From the NCBI GenBank assembly GCA_026874595.1, contig CM049312.1:73564429-73628428 (forward strand): a stretch of DNA of 64,000 nt, written 5' to 3'. The position numbers and the translations under genes were made by a program. Numbering within the stretch: position 1 is the first letter of the stretch; each line of letters begins with the position of its first letter. The notes under the pieces were generated by a model. The model had not been told where the DNA came from. It worked only from the letters and a program-made list of their open reading frames with translations, and made no database searches. Positions 22,449-33,355 of the stretch are shown piece by piece. The stretch comes from Sipunculus nudus (lineage: Eukaryota > Annelida > Sipuncula > Golfingiida > Sipunculidae).

Positions 22449-24155
22449 GTAAATCTCTATACCCGGCTAGAGGTCAACAAAACTTATGCTTTTAAACCAT
22501 ATGCTTTCGAGTGAGAGTCAAACAGACTTTATCTTCCAGTACAGAACAGTCACTGAAACCCGAGTTGGCAGCTCCTTAGTGCATCAATCGATAAACAAGA
22601 ACTTTAATATTCAAGATCAGTGATGCCATTTAATTATGAACACTTTCCTGTCAACTTATACCAATCAAGAAATGAATAATTATTGTCCATCAAAACAATA
22701 TTTGCAAAATGACTGATATCTTTCGACAAGCTGCCTTACGTGTTGGACTGTTTTGTCATGTTACCATGTGTACCTATTCACATGATACGCCAACATCTAA
22801 TGCAATCTGAACTATTATATGACATTTGATTTCTGTCTGTGGAAACAGTTCAGCAATGACTCTTTTCTGTATCAACTGGTGACATCAAAGACATATATAA
22901 CAGTGATTTCCTGCAACAGTAAACCTATTTCTTCTTGGAACTTTGTGTTTATCTGAACTTACCTGCCACTATCAGAATCGGACTTGTGCAACCAGTTTGC
23001 TGATACCATTGCATATGATATCTTTGCATATATTTATATATTATTGTGCATGTGCTTCTTTCAACTGATGACATTTTCCATACTGAATAATCACGCTGGC
23101 ATATGTGATACGGCTGAGAAATAGTAATGACTACATTTCATGTTTAGCCCTGGCCCTGCAGCTTAATATTGAAGTTTTTGAGTCTAGTTGAATTTGATAT
23201 ACAAGTTTTTAACTACCAAGACAATGTATTTGTGCATTGTCTCTTGACAATACAGAAAATATCCCAAGTACCATTGCCCTTTATCAACCATATTTTGATT
23301 GAATTTGATTTTTTGCATTTCTTTCTAGAATTGTAGTAAAGCTGTAAGAGGAAAGAAATTAGTTGACATTCTAACTGCATCATTTAGACTTCTATATTTA
23401 AACCACTGTGGTTAAAGCAAAGACACTAAACTCACAGTACTAGTAACATACATATTCTTGACAAATCATACGCTGTACAGGGTATTACCTGATTCTATGC
23501 TAGTGAACTTATTGTAGTCACAAGCGACAATTAGGTACTTTAACTTATCAGGTCCTTGCCATATTAGATAGACAGTAAATACTTCTATCTGAAAGTTAAA
23601 TATTGTAAAGTTGAAGCAGTATATCTACAGTTAGGTCTTTTTCGGTGTAAGTAGATAAACATCAATGAATGGGATCCAAGGGGTCCAGGGTACTTAAAAT
23701 AACATTACTAACATATTTAACTGAACTTTTTAAATACAGCAATAGGTGGCGCTAGTGGTGTTTAGCATTTGCAATTCATACCAAAGGTAGATAGGTATAT
23801 TGTTAGTTTCTAGGTAAAAGCAAGAAAACACATTTTTCTCTTGGATTAATTTGTTAATGAAAGATAACCTGTTAAGAAATTTAGTCTTGGCTACCCCGAG
23901 TTGGTACTGCCTATCTAGCCATAATTAACAAGGAGCAGATCATTCCTAAATTGTTTTCTGCTCATCAATAACCTTGCTCTCGTGTGCCTCTAGTCGGGGA
24001 TCCATCTTGTTTGGAATCTTAACCGTCTCTTTATCTAGAATTCATTACACATATTTGTGTAGTTTGCATAGACGCAGTTATTCGCCAATCTTGGTCAATC
24101 CCAGGTTCTCGTATCACTGAATTTAAATAGGATTACGACTTGGGAAAGTGAACCG
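22449..24155 (+). other. Leader region between LTR and gag
   Basis: About 1.7 kb without any supported reading frame, longer than usual for a BEL/Pao leader, so extra insertions are likely. A lone GGTGGCGCT lies near 23744. No tRNA-complementary primer-binding site was recognised directly after 22448. Confidence 0.5.
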
Positions 24156-25960
24156 ATGGATAGTGAGGACGTACCTGACGCTGAAGGTAAGTCAGTGCAA
24201 GAACTATGCGATCTAGCAGAAAGAAAAACAAACGGAGAAGGCAAGAGAAGGTAAGTTGCAAGAATTAGAAGGACAATTTGAAATTGCCTATGGCGAACTT
24301 AATGAGATCATATGCAAAAGGCAAACCGCTGTCTTACAAGCGAACCCGCCAATAGGCCTCTTGGAAAATCTGATTGACAAACATAAGCTGGTAGGACTGT
24401 ATGAGAAAATCCGTGACCTTTCTCATGATGAGCCATCAAAGGACAATGTGACGGCCATTGATCGTGCCTGTTCACTAATTGACCAAATTACCAAACAAAT
24501 TGAAAGACTGCTCTACAAGGATGATGCACAGAGCACCATATCAATAGGATCATACTTCACTTGAGCCTCTAAGATGTCGAGACAGTCTAAGTGTTCATCG
24601 ACATCGTCCAGAAGACAAGAAGTGGCTGTCAAAGCAGCAGCGCTGGAGGCCGACTTGCTGAAGCTCATGAAGAAGAGGAACTGGAGGAGGCAAGCCGAGA
24701 CAAGAATTCGTCAGTGTCGTCGAAACCTGGAAAGGAAGACAATTGAGCAGCAATTACGTATAGAGAAAGCCAAGATGGAAGTTTATGGCCAGGAGGCCCT
24801 TGAGGTCATACTACATCGTCACGTTCGATAAGTTCAAGGTTTAAAATGCCTGTCAACAATGGGGAGAAAGAGCCTTCGGTACGTTTGCTATCCAGACCTT
24901 CGTGTGAACCAATTGCTGATGACATGGGAACAGCTCGACCTGGTTCACCTTCCAGTGTCCACCTCACATGACACAGAATTCACAAATTCATCAAATATCC
25001 TCACAACTCCCTCAAAACGGAGATGAAAAACCGTCCACTGGACGTCCTGTATCGCCAAGTCGCCAGGCACCATGTTCGGTTACGAAGCAGCCACCTCAGA
25101 TGCATGGCATCCGAGGACCCTCGTTTCAAGTATACTCTGCCGGAGAAAGGACCACGCCAGAGAGGCCTGCTGCAGAGGAAAGGCACCTAGGCTCTACAAT
25201 TCGTGCCAATGCCGCGTATTTTTACTCAACCCCTCCTGGCAACGACGACATCAGGCAGTTATCACAGGCAATCATGACTTCTGTTGCAGTCAGTGCCAGA
25301 GCCTACCATCTTCACAGGAGATCCTTTGGAATATCAAGATTGGAATGCATCTTTCACTGCACTAGTGGAATCGCATGTTCACTTACAACCTCAAGAAAGG
25401 ATTTACTATTTGAAGAGATACCTTGGAGGAGAAGCCAGGTAAGCTTTCAGCAGGTATTTCCTTCTGAGTACCAAGACAGCTTACCAGAAAGCAAGAAAGG
25501 TTCTAGAAGAGAGTTTTGGAGACCCCTCACTATTTCTTAACATTTCAGAACGAGATTGGCCAATTGGTCAAAGGTCGTGGATACTGATGGACAAGGTCTA
25601 AGAAAAGTTGGCGATTTCCTCACACAGTGCGAGGCAGTCTTGTACGAAATTCAAGAGCTTAGTATTCTAAATGATCCTCAAGAAACCGCGAAGATATTGC
25701 AACATCTTCCAGATCACAACGTTAAAGTATGGAATAAAAAGGTTGCCCATCACAGGAGAGAAAAGGGTGGCTATCCTGGTTTCGCAGCATTTAGTAATTT
25801 TATTTACGACGAAGCTGATATTGCGTGCACCCCTTTAACCTCCTTAGGCTCCATTAGAGCTAGGAAGGAAACCAAAGAAGGAAATGAAAGGCAAAGAAGA
25901 CGGAGACCCGGTGCCAACGCACTTGTCACATATACGCAGCCTGAGGAAGTACAAAGGTAA
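24156..25960 (+). pseudogene. BEL/Pao gag, broken
   Basis: The ATG at 24156 opens an acidic N-terminus; the frame shifts near 24245 and continues as a helical gag region (about 24256-24564). A TGA at 24562 is followed by a Lys/Glu/Arg-rich coiled coil (24574-24831) with the RRQEVAVKAAALEADL signature typical of BEL gag. The DUF1759 core lies at 25310-25560 (blocks EYQDWNASF, QERIYYLKRYLGGEA, KVLEESFGDP) with a stop inside it. It continues in another frame at 25556-25960 (DPQETAKILQHLPD). Gag would form the particle that packages element RNA. At least three frame changes and several stops rule out function. Confidence 0.88.
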
Positions 25961-26135
25961 TTCTGTACTTTCTGTAAGAAGTCAAACCACTCACTCCTTT
26001 CATGCAAATCGTTTGTGGGCAAGAAGGGTGAAGAGAAAAGAGATTTCATCAGAAAGCACAATCTGTGCTTTGGTTGATTATCTGCAGGATACATGTCCAA
26101 GAACTGTCAAAATAGAATGACATGCAAGAGCTGCA
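25961..26135 (+). pseudogene. BEL/Pao CCHC zinc-knuckle region
   Basis: Codons for CTFCKKSNHSLLSC followed by a KHNLCF segment and a CKSCNG block show the cysteine-rich nucleocapsid part of gag, with a TGA at about 26073 and a frame change. It would bind RNA. It lies directly between gag and protease, as expected. Confidence 0.7.
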
Positions 26136-26345
26136 ATGGTGTCTCCGACTGATAATTCATCACAGACTAAACCATTAAGTAGCACCTGTAATGCAGAATC
26201 AAAATCAGAGACAATTTCCTCAATGGTTGTTCCTGTATGGATCTCTACACGAAATAAACCGGATTCGGAACAAAGAGTGTATGCTCTTTCAGATGCACAA
26301 TCAGACACCACTTTTGTCCTAAGCCAAGTAGCTGACAGATTATAA
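26136..26345 (+). pseudogene. BEL/Pao aspartic protease (DUF1758 type)
   Basis: The segment MVVPVWISTRN, then RVYALSDAQSDTTFV, corresponds to the protease start of BEL/Pao polyproteins. Asp in the DAQSDT block is the expected catalytic aspartate. The following part of the protease and spacer is broken by the stop at 26343-26345. It would cleave Gag-Pol. Confidence 0.75.
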
Positions 26346-27060
26346 AGTGAAAATCAAGAAGCCATTCCACTTCGGCTCACAACTTTGACGTCTACGGGTA
26401 AGCTTATAAGCTTAAAGGTTGCCCCACCTGAGAGACATCGCATCAAAGATAGTCTTTGTTGAATTGTGAGATCGGACTTCTCATTGGGTACAACTGCCCT
26501 CAGGCATTAGCACCACGTCATTGCATTACAGGCGTTGGAAGGGAACCCTTTGCTGTGTGCACGGATCTTGGATGGAGTTTCGTAGGGTACGCAAGTTTGT
26601 CAGACGACTCCGGAGATACGATTTGGCTAACAAGTCTCACAGTTAGGCAAAAGGTTCACGATAACCTCTTGACCGAAAATGATTGCAAAGAAGTTAAGAT
26701 TGTTTTCAAGGCATTGGTCAAGGAGGATCCTCCATTCGGGACAATGAAGTCCATCGCCAAGATCCTTGAATGAGATTTCTCTGAACGTCAGTCAGATGAT
26801 AAGGTAACCTCTCAGGACGATATTAAGTTCATGAAGGTCATGCAGGAAGGAATACACCAGAAAGATGATAGGTATTTCTCCAGGCCCCTTCCATACAGAG
26901 ATAATCGAAAAGCCTGGCCAAACAAGTCTGCTGCAATGCGACACGTAAACAGTCTACAGAGGCGTTGGATTCAGGATAAGAAATACTTCACTCACTAAAA
27001 GAATTACTGGGAACAGATATTGGACAGAAGAGATGCGGAAATGGTTCCCAAAGATAAAGA
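26346..27060 (+). pseudogene. BEL/Pao protease-RT linker and RT N-terminus
   Basis: The frame at 26456-26773 has the BEL/Pao block IGLLIGYNCPQALAPR followed by PFAVCTDLGWSFVG. A frameshifted stretch at 26774-26997 holds the block SRPLPYRDNRKAWPNKS, typical of the region just before the RT fingers. It ends in TAA at about 26996. It is linked to the RT frame at 27061 only after a frame change. Confidence 0.8.
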
Positions 27061-27687
27061 TTGGCTTGGTATATACCTCACCATGATGTGTACCACGCTA
27101 AGAAGAAGGACAAAAACCGTGTTGTCTTCGACTGTAGTGCGAAGTTTCAGGGAACTTGTCTGAACGATCATCTCTTACCCGGACCAGATATGATCAATCT
27201 ATTGATCGGTGTATTGTGTAGGGTTCGACAAGAACAAATCGCTATTATGTGCGATGTGGAAAGAATGTACCACCGATTCCAAATCGAAAAAGCTGATAGA
27301 GACTATTTACGCTTCCTATGGTGGAAGGATGGAAACTTGGATAAGGACCCTGACGATTATCGGATGAGGGTCCACCTATTCGGAGCGGTTTCCTCACCAG
27401 CCTGTGCAAATTTTGGCTTGATGGAAATTGCACAACGATATAGACACATCAACCAAGACGCTGCAAGATTCTTTGCAAGAGACTTCTATGTGGACGACGG
27501 TCTAAGGAGCACCCTTTCATCAGAAGAAGGCGTCAAATTGCTGCGAGATGCAATTCAGATCTGCGCTAAGGGTAATCTAAGGCTCCACAAGATTGTCTCA
27601 AACTCTGAGAAAGTTGTCAACTCAATTCCAAAAGCTGAACGCGCGAATACTTCGCAAGATCTAAGTCTATCGTTTCAAGATGCTTAA
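27061..27687 (+). pseudogene. BEL/Pao reverse transcriptase
   Basis: This is a 208-codon open stretch with RT motifs in order: NRVVFDCSAKFQGTCLND, LLIGVLCRVRQEQIAIMCDVER, then LRFLWWKDG, the HLFGAVSSPACANF block and the catalytic box YVDDG at 27487-27501. The catalytic aspartates are intact. A TAA (27685-27687) interrupts the frame, which then continues in the same phase through RNase H. It would copy element RNA into DNA. The frame-preserving nonsense pattern suggests decay by point mutation. Confidence 0.92.
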
Positions 27688-28362
27688 CCAGAAAGAACCC
27701 TTGGAATTCAATGGTGCCTTCAGTTGGATGAGTTCTGCTTTAGACTCACTTTACAAGATCTCCCTCTCACACGTCGAGGAATCCTCGCCACGGTGGCTTC
27801 CGTGTATGATCCAACGGGGTTTCTTGCACCCTTTGTCCTTCGTGGAATACAGATTTTTCAGCAGATCTGCAAGGAAGGATCAAACTGGCATGATACAGTT
27901 AAAGATAAAATACGTGTGAAATGGGAAAGGTGGAGACAAGAGCTACTTGCCTTGAAGAATGTACGAATACAACGGTGTTTCAAACCAACAGACTTTGGAG
28001 AATCATCCGTGGTAGAACTCCATCACTTTTCAAATGCCAGTACAGAGGGCTATGGCCAGTGTTCTTACATAAGACTCAAGAATGAAGTCAAAAAAATATA
28101 TTGTTGCTTTGTGATGTGAACGGCTAGGATAACTTCTCGCAAACCAATGACAATTCAAAGACTTGAACTGCAAGCAGCTGTTACATCAGTCAGAATTAGC
28201 AAAGTTCTGAACACAGAGTTGGATTATACATCAATTGATAACTATTTCCGGTGCGACTCCAAGATTGTCCTGGGCTACATACAGAAAGATGCCAGGCGTT
28301 TTCATACGTTCGTTGCCAATCGAGTGCAAAGGATCATAGAGTCTTTACATCCAGATCAGTAG
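27688..28362 (+). pseudogene. BEL/Pao RT connection and RNase H
   Basis: In phase with RT, the region has the block RGILATVASVYDPTGFLAPF (Pao signature), then the RNase H start HHFSNASTEGYGQCSY, in which the first catalytic Asp is replaced by Asn (codon 28033-28035). After a TGA at 28117, RLELQAAV supplies the expected Glu and FRCDSKIVLGYI the next Asp. A TAG at 28360 ends the stretch. It would remove RNA from hybrids during reverse transcription. Confidence 0.88.
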
Positions 28363-29430
28363 AGGTATGTGTCAACCAAGAATTATCCAGCGGACCACGC
28401 ATCCCGCGGACTACAAGCAGGTGAATAAGTGTCATCAAGTTGTCTGAAAGGACCAGCTTTTCTCTTGGACAAGGACCTCACACTAGAGACAGTAGAACAC
28501 GAAGTCCATATGGATGACCCAAAAGTGAAGAGAACAACAGTACTAGTTACGGTTTGGTCTAAAGCAGTTAACTTCTCTGAGACTGCTTGCCACGGAAAGG
28601 TCTGGCATCACGTTGGGTTTAGTCACAGAAGACAGGCTACTGAGCTTCAGATTATCAACTGGGTGCAAAGGTCTGCTTTCTCGGACGAGATAGACAGTTT
28701 GAAACAAGGAAATTTGCCAAGGAACAGCAGACTGAATCTGGACCCAATATTGGATGATGATATTTTACGTGTATGTGGCCGTCTGCGCCAGTTTTCTCTG
28801 TTGTATAGTGTTAAACACCCAATCATCCTACCGAGGAAAGGTCACGTCACATCACTAGTCATGCAACATTTCCACAATGAAATGCCTCATCAAGGAAGAG
28901 GGATGACAATGAATCACATTCGTTCTGCTGGATACTGGATTTTAGGGTGCAACTCTGCTGTAGCTTCGGAGATTCACCGATGTTTCACTTGCAGAAAGGA
29001 AAGAGGATCCTTGTTACAGCAGACAATGGCTGATCTGCCCAAAGAAAGAGTGGAACCGTATTCACCATTCACACCATGTGGAATATATTGCTTCGGACCA
29101 TTCTTGGTCACAGACGGACGTAGAGAACTGAAGAGTTACGGTGTCATCTTTACCTGCCTTGCATAGGTACTACATATCAAAGTGCTAGATCATATGACAA
29201 CAGATGCCTTGATCAACGGTTTGCGATGTCTTTTTGCCAAACGCGGAAAGGTAAGGCTTCTGCGCTGTGATCAAGAAACCAATTTCAAAGGAGCAAAGCA
29301 AGAGCTTAAGGAATCTCTCCGTGAAGTCAAAAATGACAAGTTACGTAACTGGCTTCAAGAACATCAATTCGAATTACTGTTGAACCCACCACCGGCAAGC
29401 TACAAGGGTGGCGTCTGGAACGCCAGATAA
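28363..29430 (+). pseudogene. BEL/Pao integrase
   Basis: After a TAA at 28426, the frame holds the zinc-binding H2C2 domain (HFHNEMPHQGRGMT ... CFTCRKERG at about 28867-29010). The core then starts at PCGIYCFGPFLVTDGR, where the first catalytic Asp is Tyr (codon 29086-29088). A TAG at 29164 interrupts the core. It resumes with TDALINGLRCLFAKRG and the second Asp in RCDQETNFKGA, then PPASYKGGVWNA. All pieces are in one phase. It would join element DNA to the host genome. Confidence 0.9.
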
Positions 29431-29918
29431 GGAGTGTTAAGACGATCCTTGGTGGTTTTTGGGAGAATGCGGCTGCCCGCCTGGACACCTCTTCACTTCC
29501 AACACTGATGTAGGAGGCTATGGCGATAGTCAATGGGAGACCTTTGACAGTGGACTCCATTAATGATCCTATAGCACCAACTCCTCTAACACCAAACCAT
29601 CTTCAAACCATGAAGTCCTCAGTTGTCGCTCCGCTGCCGGGAAATTTTGTGCAAGCAGATATTTATGCACGTAATGATGGCGATAGGTTCAGTTTCTCGC
29701 CAACGAATTTTAGGCAGAGGTGGAGAAAGTATCTCCTTGCTATACAATGTCGCAAGAAGTGGCAAGGACACAGGAGAACCCTCAAGGTAGGTGACATTAT
29801 AATTCTCAAGGAAGAGAATATGGTCAGAGGACTCTGGAATCTTGCCCGAATTATTGAACTCTTATCAAGTAAGGATTGGATGATTCGAAAGGTTAAGTTG
29901 TTTATGGCAAACATCTAA
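29431..29918 (+). pseudogene. BEL/Pao C-terminal DUF5641 domain
   Basis: After a one-base shift near 29415, the frame reads IRSVKTILGGFWENAAARL, a TAG at 29515, then 132 open codons. These contain VNGRPLTVDSINDPIAPTPL, then FRQRWRKYLLAIQCRKKWQG, VGDIIILKEENMVRGLWNLA and a stop. This is the DUF5641 domain that ends BEL/Pao integrases and often resembles a chromatin-binding fold. Confidence 0.9.
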
Positions 29919-30130
29919 CCTCAGCAAGGATGGTAAGAGACTAGCAAAATCTACCTTCTTGGAACGGTCTATTCACAATTCACGCTCCTCGTTGCGAAAG
30001 ATTTTCCTGGACCTTATGTAAGTCGAGTCATGATTGATCCGAGGTAGTGTACATTGCGTCAGTTCACGTTTACATAGTTTAACAAGTATAGTTTTAGTTT
30101 CGTTGTTGTAAGTGGTAAGAAATCATAGAT

Positions 30131-30146
30131 GATTACAGAAGGGGAG
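30131..30146 (+). other. Polypurine tract (plus-strand primer)
   Basis: The purine-rich GAAGGGGAG (30138-30146) lies directly before the LTR start TGTAGC, as expected for second-strand priming in LTR retrotransposons. Confidence 0.75.
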
Positions 30147-31177
30147 TGTAGCTGCCGCCGAGCCTAGCGGGGATTTTAAAAGAAAAAGTTTACTTGATAT
30201 CCACGAGTAGTACACGTGATAAGTCACGTGGGCATTTTGGCTAGACAGTTCGCCATTTATTTTTTTTTTTTACCTTTTCAGCAGTCCACAAGTAAGGGGC
30301 TGCTACGATTAAAAGGAACATAACTCCTGTAAAGAACATCCAGGGTAACCAACGAGGTAAATGGTTTTCTTGCTTCGTAAGCTATATTAGATAGGTTATT
30401 TATGATCTTTACTCCGCAGTTTCCAATTTCAACAGTTTGCATGTATATCCCCCCCCCCGCCTTTCAGTACACAAGTTGACGTACTCCTGGAGACGTAAAC
30501 TGTATTATCAGCACTGATTGAAGCGATTATTATGTCATCTTCGTTGTAAACTTGACTTATCCACCATTCGTAGTTGTTTACTAAGCCGTACTTACGAGTC
30601 TGTTCGTTCTACGTTAAAACATGTTGCTAAATAGTTTATTAATCGCTCCATAGATGGAGCTACTATACGGTTTGTCTTCACAAAGTTGCAAGACCGTTGT
30701 CAAAACATATTTATATAGACAAACACAACACTGAAATGCTGCTGCATTTAGTTTTATTCATACATATATTAGTATTATTTGTCAGTAAGTATAGCCTTTT
30801 ATTTGTCAACTTAAAGTTGTATATAACAGAAGATTTAATGGCACTTAGCTTAAGCAGGAATATTATCATTTGAGGAAAAGTTTATTATTGTAAGGTTTTG
30901 TAGTCTTCAGGTATGTTTACTGCGTAACTTAAAGTATATATGTGTCTTTTCAGTTTTACAGATTTGAGGATTTATGGGTTTGAATGGTTTGAGTGGTCTA
31001 ATTTAAGTCTCAAGTATATAGTGGTTTAAAAGCTACCCGCTCAGAGGAAGAAAGAGTGGATCCACTATAACATGGTAACACACAGTTACAAGCTTCAAGA
31101 TGTTTGTGTGACAATAAAGGACCCTTCTGTATACAGAACTCTTACGTTATCTTTTGTGGATGTTGCCGGGAGCTACA
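30147..31177 (+). repeat. 3-prime LTR of the BEL/Pao element
   Basis: It starts TGTAGCT (30147) and ends AGCTACA (31177), a perfect 7-bp terminal inversion with the canonical TG...CA. Length is 1,031 bp. An AATAAA (about 31116) followed by T/G-rich sequence is a plausible polyadenylation signal. It contains T-rich (30257-30270) and C-rich (30450-30458) tracts. The last 146 bp are nearly identical to the 5-prime remnant. A second AATAAA just past 31177 leaves some doubt about the exact end. Confidence 0.8.
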
Positions 31178-31649
31178 GAATGCTTTTAAATGTTAAATAA
31201 AATATTCAGCCGGAAAAATGTTTGTGCTTCTTTTGTGTTTACACACCCCTACTTTCCATAGTGACTAACGGTCACAGTTTCTACCCGAACGAGGCTAGCT
31301 TACAGATCACACCATATACCCTAATATGGCATCTACATATCCTATAACCTTATATGAAACCTAAAACTCCCCTTGTGGTCAACTCACCCCAAAACTCTCC
31401 CTTGCAAAGTTTACACTCCCAAAACTCACCTCTCACAGAAAACTCACCCCTCGGTAGTCAACTCTCCCTGTGAAGTAAAACACTCCCTAAAACACTCCCC
31501 TCGACTCAAACACTCCACAAAACACTCCCCTCCCAAGTCAATATTGAACAAAAAAGGGGGGTCACAATACAACATCACCTTATACTACTTGTGTCCATCT
31601 GTGAGTCCAAGTTACTCTGGTGGCAAAAAGACTGATCACGTTGTGAACA
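31178..31649. other. Gene-less stretch with CACTCCCC-type repeats
   Basis: Between the LTR and the zinc-finger locus, 31370-31550 is a C/A-rich run of imperfect units such as AAAACACTCCCCTC and AACTCACCCC with irregular spacing. No gene is supported; the frame at 31373-31789 is an artefact of this run. Confidence 0.5.
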
Positions 31650-31819
31650 CTTTTCTCCAGTATCTTGACATGAGACTTCAGATCACTCTACCAAGCAAAA
31701 AATTTACCACACTGTCCTCATTTAAATGGTTTTTCTCCTGTTTGTGTTCTGATACGAGTCTTCAGATCGAGTCTTTGGAGCATCCCTGATGATAGAAAGA
31801 TTTACCACTCTCCACGTAT
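31650..31819 (-). pseudogene. Decayed extra zinc fingers past the stop
   Basis: On the minus strand, downstream of the TAA at 31820, the sequence still shows finger pieces: a shifted ESGKSFYHQ, then linkers like TGEKPFK with stops, GQCGKFF and SDLKSHVK. At least two fingers are recognisable. They show that the ancestral array was longer than today's 12 fingers. The premature stop coincides with an A-rich indel in the linker. Confidence 0.75.
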
Positions 31820-33355
31820 TTAATTATTTTTTTCTTTAGTATGTGTCCTGATATGAGTCTTAAGGCTTATCTGATGAGAGAATGATTTACCACACTGTTC
31901 ACATTTAAATGGTTTTTCTCCTGTATGTGTTCTGTTATGAGTCTTCAGATCACTCTGCTGATAGAATGCTCTACCACACTGTCCACATTTAAATGGTTTC
32001 TCTCCAGTGTGTGTCCTGACATGATACATAAGACCACTAGGTGTTGCGAAAGATTTACCACACTGTGCACATTTCAATGGTTTTTCTCCAGTATGTTGAC
32101 TTATGTGTGTTTTCAGGATACTCAGCTGACAGAAAGATTCATCACATTGTGCACATTTAAATGGTTTTTCTTCAGTATGTATCTTGACATGAGACTTCAG
32201 ATCACTCTGTCGAGGGAAAGATTCACCACAATGTCCACACTTAAATGATTTTTCTGCGGAATGTATCTTGACATGAGACTTCAGATCCCTCTGTCGTGAG
32301 AAATACTCGCCACACTGTTCACATATAAATGGTTTTCCTCCAGTGTGTGTCCTGATGTGAGTCTCTAGGCTAATCTGATGAGAAAAATATTTACCACACT
32401 GTCCACATCTAAATGGTTTTTCTCCAGCATGCTTCTTTAAATGAGTATTCAGACCACTCTGCAGAGCGAAAGATTTACCACACTGTTCACATGTAAATGG
32501 TTTTTCTCCAGTATGTCGAATTATGTGGGTCTTCAGGCTACTTAGTTGAGTGAAAGATTTACCACACTGTTCACATGTAAATGGTCTTTCTCCAGTATGT
32601 GTCCTGATGTGAGACTTAAGGTTATTTTGCTGGGCAAAAGATTTACCACACTGTTCACATTTAAATGGTTTTTCTCCAGTATGTGTCATGACGTGTCTTG
32701 TCAGGATAATCTTCTGACAGAAAGATCGATCACACTGTTCACATTTAAATGGTTTTTCTCCAGTATGTGTCCTCACATGATACTTCAGGCTACTCTGCTG
32801 AGTGAAAGATTTGCCACATAAACCACATTTAAATAGTTTTTCAGGCTTCATGATTTGTCCATTTAGGCTATCACATTGTTCTGTTTTAATAACTTTGCTC
32901 AAATCAAAATTGTCCTCCTCAGATACAACAGAGGACACATGAATAGTAATCTGATTAGAATATTCTGTATTATGTAAATGTTTGTTACCTGATATATTTT
33001 GGTTGTTTTGTGGGCAACTCTGTGCTTCCTCTCCTGACAAATCATTCTTTATTTCTACTGGACAACTTGGGGTTTCCTCATCAGAAGTATCATTCTCTTT
33101 GTGGTTAAAGTGATTTCTTTCTTCGTCCTCATTCCTCATACAAGTACTCCTGGTGTCTTGGTTATTTCCAAAACAATCATTGACATTGGGTAGCAATTTC
33201 TGTACATCCGGTTCTCTACTTGGGTAGTCACATGATGTGTCCTGACTGAATCCATTCTCCTGGGCTCTAATGTTTGAATCACACTGAGAGCTGCCTTGGT
33301 CATTTTCTCTTTTTATGAACATATCCAAACAGGGTGGGGGTACAGCAGGATCCAT
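31820..33355 (-). CDS. C2H2 zinc-finger protein, 12 fingers, intact exon
   Basis: From the ATG at 33353-33355 the frame is open for 511 codons. Residues 1-174 are an acidic, Ser/Asn-rich region without a visible KRAB, BTB, SCAN or ZAD domain. Residues of about 175-505 hold 12 consecutive C2H2 fingers of 28 residues each, with the linker TGEKPFKC and all Cys/His pairs apparently intact. The protein is expected to bind DNA in the nucleus. A splice-acceptor-like CTGATTGCAG precedes the exon (exon from 33372), so upstream exons may add an N-terminal domain. The longer frame to 33379 uses a TTG inside the acceptor and is unlikely. The stop follows a frameshift in the linker before a relic finger. 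The paralogue at 8604-10297 is dead. Target and function are unknown. Confidence 0.9.
   Translation of the reverse strand: MDPAVPPPCLDMFIKRENDQGSSQCDSNIRAQENGFSQDTSCDYPSREPDVQKLLPNVNDCFGNNQDTRSTCMRNEDEERNHFNHKENDTSDEETPSCPVEIKNDLSGEEAQSCPQNNQNISGNKHLHNTEYSNQITIHVSSVVSEEDNFDLSKVIKTEQCDSLNGQIMKPEKLFKCGLCGKSFTQQSSLKYHVRTHTGEKPFKCEQCDRSFCQKIILTRHVMTHTGEKPFKCEQCGKSFAQQNNLKSHIRTHTGERPFTCEQCGKSFTQLSSLKTHIIRHTGEKPFTCEQCGKSFALQSGLNTHLKKHAGEKPFRCGQCGKYFSHQISLETHIRTHTGGKPFICEQCGEYFSRQRDLKSHVKIHSAEKSFKCGHCGESFPRQSDLKSHVKIHTEEKPFKCAQCDESFCQLSILKTHISQHTGEKPLKCAQCGKSFATPSGLMYHVRTHTGEKPFKCGQCGRAFYQQSDLKTHNRTHTGEKPFKCEQCGKSFSHQISLKTHIRTHTKEKNN

Larger units (their letters stand above)
22158..31177 (+). mobile_element. 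BEL/Pao LTR retrotransposon, degenerate
   Basis: A complete order of BEL/Pao parts is present: 5-prime LTR remnant, gag with DUF1759, CCHC knuckles, aspartic protease (DUF1758 type), RT with a YVDD box, RNase H, integrase (H2C2 zinc-binding domain and core), DUF5641 C-terminal domain, polypurine tract and a 1,031-bp 3-prime LTR. All reading frames carry stops and frameshifts. The 5-prime LTR is truncated and internally deleted. A target duplication cannot be read because the left end is missing, and I did not identify a primer-binding site. The two LTR copies agree at roughly nine in ten aligned bases, so the insertion is old. Confidence 0.92.

Noticed and set aside
31925-32821. Plus-strand frames of 91-107 codons
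   Set aside because: They are antisense shadows of the intact zinc-finger exon.
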